This document shows, piece by piece, positions 63,301-64,000 of a stretch of 64,000 nucleotides of DNA. Position 1 is the stretch's first letter. The number at the start of each line of letters is the position of its first letter. The position numbers and the translations under genes were made by a program. This DNA is from Desmodesmus armatus. Lineage: Eukaryota; Chlorophyta; Chlorophyceae; Sphaeropleales; Scenedesmaceae. The notes under the pieces were generated by a model. The model did not search any database. It was not told the DNA's origin and saw only the letters and a list, made by a program, of their open reading frames with translations. The DNA is taken from the NCBI GenBank assembly GCA_007449985.2, contig VIIQ02000593.1, positions 496,001 to 560,000 of the forward strand. Direction: 5' to 3'.

Positions 63301-64000
63301 ATCAATTGGCATGGTACTGCCGCCGCCTGGCCCCATGGCTCCTCCTCCCCCGGCACCTGGTGGCATGGCATTTAGTGCTGCTGCTGCACCTTCCAGGGTG
63401 AGTGTCACTTTGACAGTGAAGTGAACTTGGAAGGTACTCGCGCAGACTGCGCACAACATGGTGGCATGAGGCAGCAGTGTTTGGTCTGAACGAAATTTCA
63501 CCCAATGTGTCTTCTGCAACGCGCCCGATAAATTTATCGCACTATGAAGACAGGCTGTCCTGGAGGTCCACATGTGCCGCCGCTGCTCTGCTGGTGTGCT
63601 GCGGACACGTTTGCACCCGCTTGCACACCCCTGTTGCCAAAGGCTGTGCTACCATGTGAGCATACCTCGTAACAGCACTGCGTCGCAATAACAGTTCTTA
63701 CCCCCTGCTCTGCTGCCTTGCGATGTATGCAATACCTTGGCCATATTTCTCTTGGATACACCTGTGACATCATGCCACGTCCTCACAGTTCCTGAGTGCG
63801 CTTTGGCAACTCGTCCCTCCCCCACAACCCTGCGTGCCTCCCCCCTCCCACTCCCCTCCCTCGGGCCCCACACATGCATGCCTCCCCTCTGTTGCACCCC
63901 CTCCCCTTCCCTTGATCAGGCGCGCAGAATAATGGCCACAGCCATGGCAGCCCCCTACGCAGGTGACCTGGCAGCCAGGTCTCAGGTGGCCCTAGAGGCT
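51347..64000 (+). CDS. Very large alpha-2-macroglobulin-like protein with ZZ-like finger (3' end outside window)
   Basis: At least 23 exons join in phase: 51347-51461, 51579-51709, 51891-51968, one ending 52815 (start uncertain, about 52381-52435), 53031-53293, 53751-54049, 54383-54508, 54859-54985, 55377-55515, 55890-56032, 56403-56583, 56788-57014, 57256-57448, 57732-57928, 58106-58556, 58885-60004, 60311-60996, 61266-61404, 61681-61778, 62011-62163, 62481-62818, 63061-63397, 63920 to the edge. That is about 2,000 residues so far. A ZZ-like finger lies near residues 385-420 (ISCFACGVRPIVGQRYRSSS, then YDINLCSMC) with its middle Cys pair replaced by Ser. From about residue 520 there are beta-rich macroglobulin-like modules (VLVKVYELNCWKLY, GVWLVEVVAGSRRLRGRISK, GPDGVVNLGPLGGIRQL). 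A helical region follows (LLSKLASAELAFFLAVKDRE, FKQLNHLERLLLAALEGSD). No signal peptide and, so far, no thioester CGEQ. The family call rests on remembered resemblance to large bacterial A2M-type proteins and is moderate to low; the gene itself is firm. Confidence 0.62.
61779..62010 (+). other. GC-AG intron in the A2M-like gene
   Basis: The exon ends AAAG and the intron starts GCAAGT, the accepted GC-donor consensus, ending TTGTGCAG. Both neighbouring exons are phase 0 at this border (VPTGAK then ECASVLLRQW), and no GT donor nearby keeps the frame. Confidence 0.75.

Overview
This window reads as nuclear DNA of a chlorophycean green alga (Chlamydomonadales or Sphaeropleales type). Genes are split into many short exons with GT-AG introns that usually end in TGCAG. 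Coding sequence is rich in CTG/CAG, giving Ala and Gln tracts. Several products are plant-lineage or plastid proteins: a MinD with a transit-peptide-like N-terminus, a PHR2 photolyase-like protein, and a plant-type DEAD-box helicase with a WW domain. Most gene models below were built by hand. I required that each family's conserved blocks join in phase across GT-AG boundaries, and nine models close perfectly from ATG to stop. One intron uses GC-AG.

Layout. 1-0.3 kb: possible end of an unknown gene. 1.3-8.2 kb (-): HECT ubiquitin ligase, UPL6/UBE3C type. 8.9-10.0 kb (-): prefoldin subunit 5. 10.5-13.5 kb (+): chloroplast division ATPase MinD. 14.7-18.65 kb (-): PHR2. 19.0-21.9 kb (+): DEAD-box RNA helicase. 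22-24.8 kb: no gene recognised. 24.8-39.5 kb: an accessory block of three direct tandem units, each carrying a minus-strand DUF421/YetF-like membrane protein gene. Copy B is intact, copy A is shortened by a stop codon, and copy C is a broken pseudogene. Comparing the units exposes three insertions: a ~4 kb element with inverted ends, a 5'-truncated LINE, and a ~1 kb element. 39.5-42.0 kb (-): Jagunal-like ER membrane protein. 42.4-44.4 kb (+): mitochondrial Mn superoxide dismutase. 45.5-47.7 kb (+): RING-H2 ubiquitin ligase. 49.5-50.1 kb (-): glycine-zipper protein. 51.3 kb to the right edge (+): a very large multi-exon gene that looks like an alpha-2-macroglobulin-type protein with a degenerate ZZ-like zinc finger near its N-terminus.

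These are nuclear genes, so there is no operon logic. Four pairs are divergent with short shared upstream regions: prefoldin/MinD, PHR2/helicase, Jagunal/MnSOD and glycine-zipper/A2M-like. The most unusual items are the A2M-like giant gene, the DUF421 tandem array with its inserted elements, and an in-frame 93-bp tandem duplication in the HECT gene that copies a splice donor. No virus, CRISPR array, tRNA or rRNA was recognised.
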